Under the pieces are notes generated by a model that saw nothing but the letters and a program-made list of their open reading frames with translations, was not told the origin of the DNA and made no database searches. A stretch of 42,510 nucleotides of DNA. It comes from RPRB01 sp035501615. GTDB lineage: Bacteria > Myxococcota > Myxococcia > Myxococcales > Myxococcaceae. The stretch is from contig DATJVY010000018.1 of assembly GCA_035501615.1 (NCBI GenBank), positions 1 through 42,510 of the forward strand, written 5' to 3'. Below are positions 1-9,966 of the stretch, piece after piece. Each line of letters opens with the position of its first letter. The first letter of the stretch is position 1. A program made the position numbers and the translations under genes.

Positions 1-179
1 GCGATGCCGGCGGGGTTGAAGTAGATGCCCGAGGCGTCGTCCACCGCGCCGACGAGCGAGCCGGCCATGCCGACGCCGCGCGCGGACTGGAGGTCCACCG
101 CGATCCCGGCAGCGCGTGCCGAGCTCCCGGCCACCGCGGCCAGGCCCACCACTGCGAACATGAGCTTCTTCATGTGCAT
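1..179 (-). CDS. FadL/OMPP1-type outer-membrane transport protein, N-terminal part only
   Basis: The reading frame runs off the left edge of the window, so only about 59 residues are visible. They show a signal peptide (MHMKKLMFAVVGLAAVAGSS, cleaved near ARA-AG) and then the segment QSARGVGMAGSLVGAVDDAS followed by IYFNPAGIA. That pattern (alpha-hatch start, GMAG, then Y-x-NPAG) is characteristic of the FadL/TodX family, which moves long-chain fatty acids and other hydrophobic molecules through the outer membrane. The start at 179 has AGGA about 7 bases upstream; an in-frame ATG at 173 is possible. It lies 26 bases after the stop of the lipase-like lipoprotein gene on the same strand, so the two are probably one operon. 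Substrate cannot be read from this fragment. Confidence 0.85.
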   Translation of the reverse strand, partial: MHMKKLMFAVVGLAAVAGSSARAAGIAVDLQSARGVGMAGSLVGAVDDASGIYFNPAGI

Positions 180-205
180 GTGCCTTTCCTGGGTGTCCGT
201 GGGAA

Positions 206-3169
206 TCAGAACGGCGCGAGGCCGGCGATGAAGTTGGCGATCTCGCCCTGCGCGGCGGCCGCCGTCGGGGCGCCTGCGCTACCGAGCAGGAACCCGTGGT
301 TGTTCGCCGGAGTGCCGCTGGACGGGAACTGATTGGCCCAGAAGTTCGCGACCCCGTTCGAATCGGTCGGACGGAGGAGGAGGCCCGTGGCCGTCGGGTC
401 GGCGGTCACCGCCCGGACCAGCTCCACGGTCGTTGGGTTGGGCACCACCTGGTCGTCGGCGATCCACTGGATGTAGCCACGGCGGGTGTCGCCCTGGTTG
501 GCCAGGCCACCGCCGAGGCCGGTGTTGCGGACGAGGTAGGGCCCGGAGTTGACGGGATCCGCGGGGTCGAGGATCCACTTCACCACTCCGAGGAAGGAGT
601 CGTAGGAGGGCGAGTCGGTGGGGACGCCCTCTGCGGCGAGTCCCGCCTTGAACGCCGCCCCGTAGGGGAGCGAGGGCGAGGTGAGGATGATCTCCGGCAG
701 GTCTCCGCCGGGCACGTTCAGCGCCGCGTTCCGGATCTCCGGCGCCACGGCGGAGTAGTTGGTCCCGAGGATGCCGCCCAGGCTCTCGCCGGCGTAGCTG
801 AGCTTCGCGGGGTTGATCGTGATGCCCGTCTGCTGCCCCAGGTTCCCGGTCGCGCTGCTGGTGATGACCCGTGCCAGCTGGCCATGGCTGACGACCTGTT
901 GCCGGACGTTGTCCCGCGAGGCGAAGAAGTTCTGGAGGTTGACGAGGTTCCAGCCGTTGACCGGGATGTTCACTCCCGGAGCCGGCGTGAACACCGCGGC
1001 GAAGGAGCCGTTCTCGCACTTGCCCTCTGGCTCGACGCAGTGCCCCTGGCCGGCGAGCATGCAGGGCTTGTCCTGGTCGGCCATGCCCGGACCGGAGGGA
1101 GCGCAGGCGAGCGCGGTGGTGCGATCGTTGGCCTGGCAGCGCCCGGCCGCGTTGCAGCTCTGGGCCGCGGGGTTCGAGCAGGCGAAGACGTCCTGACCTC
1201 CGGGGACTCCCGCGGCGGTGACGAAGGCCCCGAACCCCTTGCAGGTGTTCCGGTCACCGTGCCACGGCTCGTCGATGGCGATCATCACGTTCCCTGCGGC
1301 AGCCAGGGAGCTGGACAGCGCGAAGCCGTCGTTCCGGGTGCGGCCGAGGCCGTGCCCGAAGATGGTGACCGGGTAGCCGCCCGCCGGTGCGGCCGCGGAC
1401 GGCACGCTCATCACGAAGGGGATGAAGGGCGTCGCCGGGTTGTTGGGATCGAACACACCCCGAGGGTCGGTGAGCAGGAAGATGTCGACGATCTCGCCGA
1501 TGAACCAGGTGCCAACGCCGGTGGTGGGCACGCCGGCCGGCGCGGGGATGGACTGGACCCAGAGCGGGACCGAGGGGACCGCGGCCGAGGCGGAAGAGAA
1601 GGGAATGCCGTGCAGCTGTGAGAGCTGGCTCACCGTGCTCTGGGTGGTGAAGGCCCAGGCCAGGGCGAGCTTGTTCCGCGGGAGGCCGTTGGCGTTGAGG
1701 TTGTCGAACAGCGGCTTGAACGCCAGCCGGAGCTGCTCCAGCTGCTGCGCCTGGGAGTCGGTGAGGAGGCTCACCGTGCTGTGGCTCCCGTCGAACAGAG
1801 GCGCCGACGAGCGGGCCAGCGCGAACACCGGGCTGGGGATGACGTTCTTGCTCAGCGTGTCCTTCAGATCGGTGGTGATGTAGACGGCGTACTGCGTCCG
1901 CTCGGTGAGCGCGACGTCGGGGACGATGGCCAGCGTGTCCGGCTTCGGTCCTCCATCCGGAAGCAGGATGGGTCCGCCGTCGGGCAGGAGCATGTTGATG
2001 CCCGGGCAGTTGAGGCAGGCGTGGGCCTTGACCGTCCCGTCGGGAGTGGTGGGGAGTGCCCCGGTTCCCGCGCCGGCGGGGATGATGTTGATCGGTCCGG
2101 TCAGGCCGAGCGCGATGGAGCTCACGTCCACCTTCCCCTGGATGAGGGGGCCGGTCCCGTCGCCGTTCTCGCTGACGATCGGCGCGGTGGTGGAGAACCC
2201 GTCGAGCGTATTGAGCCCGGCCACGAGATCGGCGGGCAGCCCCGAGCCGGCCGGGATGCTGACCTGGTGCCCGGTGGGATTCAGGATGTCGTTGGGGAAG
2301 GGGATGATGTTGTTCGAGGGATCGAACGTCATCTCCGCCTGGCTGGTGATGGTGAAGGTGAAGATGATGGCGATGTCGGTGGACTTCACGCCCGGGACCA
2401 GCGTCGTGATGCCGGTGATGATCGGAGCGTAGTTCTCGCGGAGCGCCTCGAGCTGCAGGGCCAGCGCCACCTGCTGCTGGTAGGCGGCGGTGGGATCCTT
2501 CTGCGTGGTGGGGATGGCGCTCGTGTGGAGGACGCAGGTCTGGTAGTTCGTCGGGTTGTTCGGGTCGCAGGTGACGATGGGTTGCGTGCTCGCCACGAGG
2601 GCCCAGGTGGGCGACCCGGTCACGGTCTCGCCGGCCGCGCCCTTGAGCCCGTTGGTGCCCCCGAGCACGACCACGCTGTAGTGGTGGCCGCGCGTCCAGT
2701 ACCCCGTCTTGGGGGCGAAGTTCAGGAACTGGGTGCCGTTGGGACCGCCGGACTGGCTGAAGTTGACCGCGGTCACCGGGAGCGGAGAGCTCAGGTCGGT
2801 GATGTCGAAGATCGCGAAGTTGCCCCCCGCGGCCAGGCCGGTGACGAGCGACAGCGAGCCGAGGTCGATGGGCTTGCTGAACTGCACCGACGCGGTCGAC
2901 TCCATCGGGAAGCCGTCGAGCAGGTTCAGGTAATCGCGGTTGAACTCGTTCTGGGCGTCCGAGCCACCGGTCACCGGAGCATGGAGCCGGACGTCGGGCT
3001 TGCCGGTGGCCGGGTCGAGGAACGCCAGGTCGTTGGGGAGCGGGATGACGTTGTTGGCGGGATCGAACTCGGCGACGACGTACTTGCTCGAGGTGTCCGC
3101 CGAGACGGGAATGTCCGGGCTGCACGCGGCGAACCCCACCGCGAGCGCGAGAAGCAGCAACCTCTTCAT
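206..3169 (-). CDS. Surface lipase/lysophospholipase-like lipoprotein (VolA / Pla-1/cef family-like)
   Basis: This 987-residue protein starts with a lipoprotein signal (MKRLLLLALAVGFAAC, lipid-modified Cys16). Near residue 35 it has FDPANNVIPLPND, the hallmark of the N-terminal domain of bacterial virulence-factor lipases, and a second copy, FDPSNNIIPFPND, near residue 280. The C-terminal third is an alpha/beta hydrolase: HGLGRTRNDG near the oxyanion region, the nucleophile elbow GESLG with Ser796, an acidic pair at about 905-906 (ADDQVV) and His958 (NNHG). A Cys-rich insert of about 80 residues precedes the elbow. In Vibrio, VolA is a surface lipoprotein that cleaves lysophosphatidylcholine and hands the fatty acid to FadL, whose gene is adjacent; the same adjacency is seen here. 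Start supported by GGAGGGGG about 7 bases upstream. Substrate is inferred. Confidence 0.75.
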   Translation of the reverse strand: MKRLLLLALAVGFAACSPDIPVSADTSSKYVVAEFDPANNVIPLPNDLAFLDPATGKPDVRLHAPVTGGSDAQNEFNRDYLNLLDGFPMESTASVQFSKPIDLGSLSLVTGLAAGGNFAIFDITDLSSPLPVTAVNFSQSGGPNGTQFLNFAPKTGYWTRGHHYSVVVLGGTNGLKGAAGETVTGSPTWALVASTQPIVTCDPNNPTNYQTCVLHTSAIPTTQKDPTAAYQQQVALALQLEALRENYAPIITGITTLVPGVKSTDIAIIFTFTITSQAEMTFDPSNNIIPFPNDILNPTGHQVSIPAGSGLPADLVAGLNTLDGFSTTAPIVSENGDGTGPLIQGKVDVSSIALGLTGPINIIPAGAGTGALPTTPDGTVKAHACLNCPGINMLLPDGGPILLPDGGPKPDTLAIVPDVALTERTQYAVYITTDLKDTLSKNVIPSPVFALARSSAPLFDGSHSTVSLLTDSQAQQLEQLRLAFKPLFDNLNANGLPRNKLALAWAFTTQSTVSQLSQLHGIPFSSASAAVPSVPLWVQSIPAPAGVPTTGVGTWFIGEIVDIFLLTDPRGVFDPNNPATPFIPFVMSVPSAAAPAGGYPVTIFGHGLGRTRNDGFALSSSLAAAGNVMIAIDEPWHGDRNTCKGFGAFVTAAGVPGGQDVFACSNPAAQSCNAAGRCQANDRTTALACAPSGPGMADQDKPCMLAGQGHCVEPEGKCENGSFAAVFTPAPGVNIPVNGWNLVNLQNFFASRDNVRQQVVSHGQLARVITSSATGNLGQQTGITINPAKLSYAGESLGGILGTNYSAVAPEIRNAALNVPGGDLPEIILTSPSLPYGAAFKAGLAAEGVPTDSPSYDSFLGVVKWILDPADPVNSGPYLVRNTGLGGGLANQGDTRRGYIQWIADDQVVPNPTTVELVRAVTADPTATGLLLRPTDSNGVANFWANQFPSSGTPANNHGFLLGSAGAPTAAAAQGEIANFIAGLAPF

Positions 3170-3195
3170 CTGGGAACCCCCTCCGCAAGGGTCGC

Positions 3196-3218
3196 CCGAG
3201 TCTCGGCCACTGACTCGG
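3196..3218. promoter_or_regulatory. Inverted repeat upstream of the lipase-like gene
   Basis: CCGAGTC (3196-3202) and GACTCGG (3212-3218) form perfect 7-base arms around 9 bases. It lies 27-49 bases before the lipase-like start codon, in the region expected to be its leader, so it could be an operator or an RNA hairpin. No regulator gene is visible nearby. Confidence 0.35.
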
Positions 3219-3232
3219 AAATCAGGGCAACT

Positions 3233-3261
3233 CTTGTAGATTGTTTCGGCGCATGCGCCAA
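3233..3261 (-). promoter_or_regulatory. Possible promoter for the lipase-fadL operon
   Basis: On the minus strand TTGGCG (3261-3256) is followed after 17 bases by TACAAG (3238-3233). The match to sigma-70 consensus is partial. The 12-base palindrome at 3248-3259 overlaps its -35 and spacer. Confidence 0.25.
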
Positions 3262-3268
3262 TAAGGAT
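3241..3268 (+). promoter_or_regulatory. Possible thioredoxin promoter with a palindrome in its spacer
   Basis: TTGTTT (3241-3246) and AAGGAT (3263-3268) are separated by 16 bases. The perfect palindrome GGCGCATGCGCC (3248-3259) fills most of the spacer, which suggests a repressor or activator site that could act on this and the opposing promoter. This is pattern-based only; the leader to the thioredoxin start would be about 100 bases. Confidence 0.25.
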
Positions 3269-3374
3269 TTGGACCTATTCGAGGCCCTTACGCAGTGAGT
3301 CAAATTCGGGTTGCGCCTCGACCAGGCGGCCATTCGCTGCAAGTGCGTGGCCCGCGGGTTACTTGCGCACCCCC

Positions 3375-3770
3375 ATGAGCACTGCGCGCACCATCACGGC
3401 CGACAACTTCCGGGAGACCGTCGAGGCCGGAGGCATCGTCGTCCTCGACTTCTGGGCTCCCTGGTGTGGCCCCTGCCGCGGCTTCGCGCCGACCTTCGAG
3501 AAGGCCGCCGGTGACAACCCCGACGTCGTCTTCGGGAAGATCAACACCGAGGAGGAGCAACAGCTCGCCGCGGCCTTCGAGATCCAGAGCATCCCGACCC
3601 TGATGATCTTCCGGGACAAGGTCCTGCTCTTCCGGCAGGCGGGAGCCCTCCCCCCGGCGGCCTTGGCCGACGTCGTGGCCCAGGCCAAGGCCCTGGACAT
3701 GGAGAGGGTCCGCGCGGAGATCGCCGCCCACGAAGAGAAGGAGCGGGCCGCCAAGGCGCCGCAGGCGTGA
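3375..3770 (+). CDS. Thioredoxin with a charged C-terminal tail
   Basis: A 131-residue cytoplasmic thioredoxin-fold protein. The redox motif is WCGPC with Cys31 and Cys34, preceded by VVLDFWAP, and the cis-proline loop is visible as IQSIPTLMIF. After the usual ~105-residue fold there is a helical, charged extension ending EEKERAAKAPQA. It should reduce protein disulfides. There is no signal peptide. I prefer ATG 3375 over an in-frame TTG at 3363, because the Met start gives the normal thioredoxin N-terminus; neither has a strong ribosome binding site. It diverges from the lipase-fadL operon and precedes kup by 134 bases. Confidence 0.92.
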   Translation: MSTARTITADNFRETVEAGGIVVLDFWAPWCGPCRGFAPTFEKAAGDNPDVVFGKINTEEEQQLAAAFEIQSIPTLMIFRDKVLLFRQAGALPPAALADVVAQAKALDMERVRAEIAAHEEKERAAKAPQA

Positions 3771-3904
3771 GCCGCGCGCCGCTCGCGGGCCTCAATCCAC
3801 GCCTCCGCGCGATCGGCGCGACCGTGGCGTGCGTGACCTGCTGGTAATCGCGTGGCGCGAGGAACAGCTGCGTCCGCCACGACGCTGCTAGGGTCCCCCG
3901 CCCC

Positions 3905-5794
3905 ATGTCCGGCCCTGGTGAACTCGCGCCCACGCGCTGGTCCGGCACGCATCTGGCCATCGCCGCCGTGGGCATCGTGTTCGGCGACATCGGGACCAGC
4001 CCGCTCTACGCGATGCGAGAGTGCTTCGGGGAGCACGGCGTCGCCCCCACCGCGGAGAACGTGCTCGGGGTGCTCTCGCTGATGCTGTGGAGCCTCACCC
4101 TGGTCGTGGCGGTGAAGTACCTCGGTTTCATCATGCGCGCGGACAACCAGGGAGAGGGTGGCATCTTCGCCCTGCTGGCGCTCATCCCCCGGGCCGAGGA
4201 CCGGTCCGAGATGCGCCAGCGCACGGCGGTGGTCCTGCTGGCGCTGTTCGGCGCCGCGCTCCTCTACGGGGACGGGGTCATCACCCCCGCCATCTCGGTC
4301 CTCTCGGCGGTGGAGGGCCTCAGCGTCGCCACCAGCGCCGCCGAGCCGCTGGTGGTCCCCATCACCTGCGTCATCCTCGGGCTGCTCTTCCTGGTCCAGC
4401 GCCGGGGCACCGCCCGCATCGGGGGCATCTTCGGGCCGGTGATGCTGCTCTGGTTCCTGTTCATCGCCGCGACCGGCGTGGCGCACATCGTCCAGGTCCC
4501 GGGCGTGCTGGCGGCGGTGAACCCCTGGTACGCGGTGCGCTTCTTTCGCGAGAACGGCTTCCGGGGCTTCGAGGTGCTCGGTGCCGCGGTGCTGGCCATC
4601 ACCGGCGGCGAGGCGCTCTACGCCGACATGGGCCACTTCGGCCGCCCGCCGATCCGGCGGAGCTGGTTCACGGTGGTGTTTCCCGCGCTGCTCCTGAATT
4701 ACTGCGGCCAGGGAGCGCTCCTCCTGACCGACACCGCGGCGCGGGGCCATCCCTTCTACGCGCTGGTGCCCCGGCCGCTCCTGGTTCCCGGGGTGGTGCT
4801 GGCGACGCTGGCCACCATCATCGCCAGCCAGGCGCTGATCTCCGGGGCCTTCTCGCTCACCCGGCAGGCGGTGCAGCTGGGGTACGTCCCGCGGCTGAAC
4901 GTCGTCCACACCAGCCGGGAGAACGAGGGGCAGATCTACCTCCCAGCGGTGAACCAGTTCCTGGCGGTGGTCTGCATCGCCCTGGTGCTCGGGTTCCAGC
5001 GGTCGAGCCGCCTGGCCGCGGCCTACGGCATCGCGGTGACGGGGACGATGCTGATCACGGATCTGGTCTTCTTCTTCATCGTCGTCCACGCTTGGCGCTG
5101 GCCGCTGTGGAAGGCGCTCTCGGTCACGCTCTTCTTCCTCGCCATCGACGTCCCGTACTTCACCTCGAACCTGCTCAAGTTCATCCAGGGCGGCTGGGTC
5201 CCGGTGGCCGTGGCGGTGGTGGTGTTCGCCTGCTTCACCACCTGGAAGCGCGGCCGGGCCGAGCTGGCGGAACGAATCGCCGCCAGTGCGCTCGGCGTGG
5301 ACGAGCTCCTCCAGGACCTGAGCCGGAACCCGGTCCCCCGCGTGCGCGGGACGGCGGTGTTCCTCAGCTCCTCCACCTCCCTCGTCTCGCCGGTGCTGCT
5401 GCACCACCTGAAGCACAACCAGGTGCTCCACGAACAGGTGGTGCTCCTCTCGGTGCTCCCCCTGAACGTGCCCGAGGTCCCCCTCGAGCAGCGGGTCGAG
5501 GTGGAGCCGCTATCGCTCGGCTTCTACCGGGTGACCGCAAAGTACGGGTACCGCCAGAGTCCGCGGGTCCCGGAGATCCTCCGCCGGGCGCGGTCGCTGG
5601 GCCTGCTCAGCAAGCCGGAGACCACCAGCTTCTATGTCGGGCGGGAGACGGTCCTGCCCCGGGGGCGCAGCCACATGGCGTACTGGAGAAAAGTCCTGTT
5701 CCGCTTCATCTCCCGGAACGCCCGGGCCACCACCGACTACTTCTCCATCCCCCCGGGGCGGGTGGTGGAGCTGGGAATGCAGATCGACCTCTGA
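3905..5794 (+). CDS. kup: Kup-type low-affinity potassium transporter
   Basis: At 629 residues it matches the length of E. coli Kup (622). The N-terminus carries the family signature AVGIVFGDIGTSPLYAMREC, followed by about 12 hydrophobic segments and the typical ITGGEALYADMGHFG and PNLLNY-like (LLLNYCGQGALLL) regions, with a soluble C-terminal domain from about residue 460 (VFLSSSTSLVSPVLLHHLKH). Kup proteins import K+ together with protons at the cytoplasmic membrane. Start ATG 3905 puts the signature close to the N-terminus as in the family. The next gene begins within 25 bases, so the two are probably co-transcribed. Confidence 0.95.
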   Translation: MSGPGELAPTRWSGTHLAIAAVGIVFGDIGTSPLYAMRECFGEHGVAPTAENVLGVLSLMLWSLTLVVAVKYLGFIMRADNQGEGGIFALLALIPRAEDRSEMRQRTAVVLLALFGAALLYGDGVITPAISVLSAVEGLSVATSAAEPLVVPITCVILGLLFLVQRRGTARIGGIFGPVMLLWFLFIAATGVAHIVQVPGVLAAVNPWYAVRFFRENGFRGFEVLGAAVLAITGGEALYADMGHFGRPPIRRSWFTVVFPALLLNYCGQGALLLTDTAARGHPFYALVPRPLLVPGVVLATLATIIASQALISGAFSLTRQAVQLGYVPRLNVVHTSRENEGQIYLPAVNQFLAVVCIALVLGFQRSSRLAAAYGIAVTGTMLITDLVFFFIVVHAWRWPLWKALSVTLFFLAIDVPYFTSNLLKFIQGGWVPVAVAVVVFACFTTWKRGRAELAERIAASALGVDELLQDLSRNPVPRVRGTAVFLSSSTSLVSPVLLHHLKHNQVLHEQVVLLSVLPLNVPEVPLEQRVEVEPLSLGFYRVTAKYGYRQSPRVPEILRRARSLGLLSKPETTSFYVGRETVLPRGRSHMAYWRKVLFRFISRNARATTDYFSIPPGRVVELGMQIDL

Positions 5795-5818
5795 GCTGTG
5801 GCATCCTCGGGGCCACGG

Positions 5819-6631
5819 ATGCGGATGCTCCTTCTCTGGGCGTGCTGGACGGTGCCGGCGCTGGCGCTGGCGGCCAACGTGCCTTCCCGTTCGCCGGCCG
5901 AGGAGCTCGACGCCGAGCTGGCCAAGCAGGTGAACATCCCCGATCCCGAGCTGGTGATCATCACCGACGGACCGGACCCGGCGAGGTTCGAGCTGGTCGA
6001 GGGGGCGGTGGAGCTCGACGGGCGCCCCCTGCCCGGACCGGTGGAGCCGGGGTGGGGGAAGGCGTTCTTCCGGGGCACGGTGGTCCCCGGGAACCACGTC
6101 CTGACCGCGCAGTTCGGCTACCGGGGCTCGCGCACCGGGGCCTACCCCTGGAGCGGCTCGTACGCCTACCGGGTCCCGGGGAAGGTCGAGTTCCAGGCCC
6201 AGCGGGGGCTGCGGCTGGTGGTCCACCTCCGCGTCGAGGTGCACGAGGACCAGGACGACCCGCGCTCCCGGCTGGCCTTCCGGGCGGCGCTCGAGCCGGA
6301 GATGACCGCGAAGGTGGACGACGCGCCGATGCCGCCCCCGCCTCCGCGCCGGGTGACGCCGGAGGAGCTCTTCCCGCCCCAGCTCGCGCCGGCGGTGGCC
6401 TCGGTCCCGGAGACGCCACCAGCTGCGCCACCGAAGAGCAAGAAGAAGCCGAAGAAGAAGGCCACCGTCGCGGCCACCGGAGCGTCGCTCGACCTGGCCA
6501 CCGCCCGGCTGCAGAAGGCCATCGCCACCCCGGGGCAGTCCCCGACGGCGGCCTCGAAGGGCAAGACCAGCCCGAGCGGCAAATCCTCGAAGTCGAAGGG
6601 AATGCCCGACGGCGGAGCTCCGAAGGATTGA
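5819..6631 (+). CDS. Secreted hypothetical protein with Pro-rich and Lys-rich C-terminal half
   Basis: I do not recognise the family. From ATG 5819 the protein has 270 residues with a clear signal peptide (MRMLLLWACWTVPALALAAN). A globular part follows (about 25-165) containing VIITDGPDPARFELVEGAVE and a section with beta character (GNHVLTAQFGYRGSRTGAYP). From about 165 the sequence becomes low complexity: MPPPPPRRVTPEEL, then a Lys cluster KSKKKPKKK, and a Ser/Lys-rich end. It may be a periplasmic protein with a wall- or polymer-binding tail; that is a guess. A GTG start at 5798 would add seven residues before the signal peptide and is less likely. It follows kup by 24 bases and is followed by a strong terminator hairpin. 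Confidence 0.7.
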   Translation: MRMLLLWACWTVPALALAANVPSRSPAEELDAELAKQVNIPDPELVIITDGPDPARFELVEGAVELDGRPLPGPVEPGWGKAFFRGTVVPGNHVLTAQFGYRGSRTGAYPWSGSYAYRVPGKVEFQAQRGLRLVVHLRVEVHEDQDDPRSRLAFRAALEPEMTAKVDDAPMPPPPPRRVTPEELFPPQLAPAVASVPETPPAAPPKSKKKPKKKATVAATGASLDLATARLQKAIATPGQSPTAASKGKTSPSGKSSKSKGMPDGGAPKD

Positions 6632-6641
6632 CGCAAAGGCC

Positions 6642-6675
6642 GAGGGCGCCGCCGGATCCACTCCGGGGCGCCCTC
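6642..6675. terminator. Strong bidirectional hairpin between convergent genes
   Basis: GAGGGCGCC (6642-6650) pairs with GGCGCCCTC (6667-6675), and inside it CCGGA (6652-6656) pairs with TCCGG (6662-6666) around the loop TCCAC, with a single unpaired G at 6651. It sits between the stop of the plus-strand secreted protein (6631) and the minus-strand EF-G stop (6707), exactly where a shared terminator is expected. There is no clear T-run, so it may instead stabilise 3' ends. Confidence 0.7.
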
Positions 6676-6706
6676 GTGATGCGTCGGTGATGTCTCGAGA
6701 CGGCGG

Positions 6707-8812
<2,106 letters not shown>

Positions 8813-8918
8813 GATGAGTGTGTGCTTCCTGAGGACTTCCTGGATGGGGAGCCCGCCGGCGGTGCAGACGGGCGGCGGCCCTGTACTGCCGAACGGGCCA
8901 GATTGCCAGTGCGCGAAC

Positions 8919-8946
8919 AACCTAACGCGGTCAGGCCATCACGCAA
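8919..8946 (-). promoter_or_regulatory. Possible EF-G gene promoter
   Basis: On the minus strand TTGCGT (8946-8941) and TAGGTT (8924-8919) are 16 bases apart, leaving about 100 bases of leader. The -10 resembles the TAGGAT seen before parC. The -35 overlaps a perfect hairpin, GGCCATCA (8934-8941) with TGATGGCC (8949-8956). Weak evidence. Confidence 0.25.
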
Positions 8947-8971
8947 ACTGATGGCCGTGCCGTGCTCGCGA

Positions 8972-9005
8972 CAAAAGAATTCACGACGCGCCACGACGTC
9001 GTGAA
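8972..9005 (-). terminator. Intrinsic terminator after the phenylalanine hydroxylase gene
   Basis: On the minus strand TTCACGACG (9005-8997) pairs perfectly with CGTCGTGAA (8988-8980) around an 8-base loop and is followed by TTCTTTTG, a T-rich tract. It starts 27 bases after the phhA stop codon. A shorter palindrome, CACGACGTCGTG (8992-9003), lies within it. Confidence 0.8.
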
Positions 9006-9031
9006 AACATCTGTCGGAACAGTGGCTTAAC

Positions 9032-9892
9032 CTACCTTGCCACGCTGTCCAGCCAGCGGGTGACCGTCCGGACGGCATCCTGGAAGGAGGGCGCCACGAA
9101 CAGGACCTCCTGGTAGACGGTCGGGTCGTAGGGGCGCGCCGTCATCTGCTCGATGTTGAGCGGGACGAGCCGGGCGTGGGTCTGGAAGCGCTCCAGCTCG
9201 CCGAACGAGGAGAGCAGCCCGGCACCGTAGGCCTTCAGCGCCCCGCCCTCCTTCGCCACCCCGAACTCGAGCGTGTACCAGTAGACCCGCTCGATCTGCT
9301 TCAGCACGTCCTCGCTCACCCGCTCCGCCGCGCGGCCGAAGGCCCGGTTGAGCTCGGCGAAGCCCGGATCGGCGAGCGTGGCAGCGTGGCCCACCAGCTC
9401 GTGCACGATGTCGGGCTCGGGCGTGTAGAGCGGTACCGTGTGGTGGCGGATGTACTGGGTGGAGAGGAACTGGTCGAAGCGCAGGTTGCCGAGGAAGGCC
9501 CGGGAGGTGACCAGCCCCGCGACCGGGACCATCGAGTAGCCGGTCGTCCCCTCCAGCTTCCTGTTCACCTCGCGCAGCTGCGGGATGCGCTGCCGGGAGA
9601 AGCTCACCCGCTCCGAGCACACTCGGTACTCGGCCGAGGCGTGCTTGCCGTGCAACGGCGCGAGGTGCTGCCAGACGGTGCGCCACACGCCCTGCTCGGT
9701 GTCGGTGTACTCGACGTCGGGCACCGGGTCCCCGGGCTTCCACTGCAGCGCCTGCTGCGCGATGTGGTTCCGTCGGGCCCGGTACTCGGGATCGCGAAAG
9801 CCCGGATGGTTCTGGTCGAGCTGGACGATGTCCTCGGCGCCCGCGGTGGGAGCGGAGTCGGCGTTGCCAGCGAAGGGGAGACCCGGATTCAT
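9032..9892 (-). CDS. phhA: Phenylalanine-4-hydroxylase (aromatic amino acid hydroxylase)
   Basis: A 286-residue cytoplasmic enzyme, the usual length of bacterial phenylalanine hydroxylases, which use tetrahydrobiopterin, Fe(II) and O2 to turn phenylalanine into tyrosine. The iron ligands are visible: His164 and His169 in PDIVHELVGH, and Glu209 in VYWYTLEFGV. Other family segments are SMVPVAGLVTSRAFLGNLRF and RFQTHARLVPLNIEQM. The regulatory ACT domain of animal enzymes is absent, as is normal in bacteria. The start ATG 9892 lacks a strong ribosome binding site. No pterin dehydratase (phhB) is adjacent in this window. Confidence 0.95.
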   Translation of the reverse strand: MNPGLPFAGNADSAPTAGAEDIVQLDQNHPGFRDPEYRARRNHIAQQALQWKPGDPVPDVEYTDTEQGVWRTVWQHLAPLHGKHASAEYRVCSERVSFSRQRIPQLREVNRKLEGTTGYSMVPVAGLVTSRAFLGNLRFDQFLSTQYIRHHTVPLYTPEPDIVHELVGHAATLADPGFAELNRAFGRAAERVSEDVLKQIERVYWYTLEFGVAKEGGALKAYGAGLLSSFGELERFQTHARLVPLNIEQMTARPYDPTVYQEVLFVAPSFQDAVRTVTRWLDSVAR

Positions 9893-9966
9893 CGTCCGGT
9901 CAATCTATCCCCTTCGTCTGCCGGATGCCGGCGCTCCGGCGTGGGTGCCGCCGTGCGTCGCGTTTC

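Noticed and set aside
206..3169. Reading the 987-residue lipoprotein as a generic Ig-like surface protein
   Set aside because: The lipase N-terminal motif, the GESLG elbow and the Asp/His in the right order favour an alpha/beta hydrolase.
3363..3374. TTG start for thioredoxin at 3363
   Set aside because: It adds only four residues and has no better ribosome binding site than ATG 3375.
8813..8920. N-terminal extension of the EF-G frame to 8920
   Set aside because: The extra 36 residues have no counterpart in EF-G and overlap the leader; MASNIPIERVRN at 8812 is the family start.
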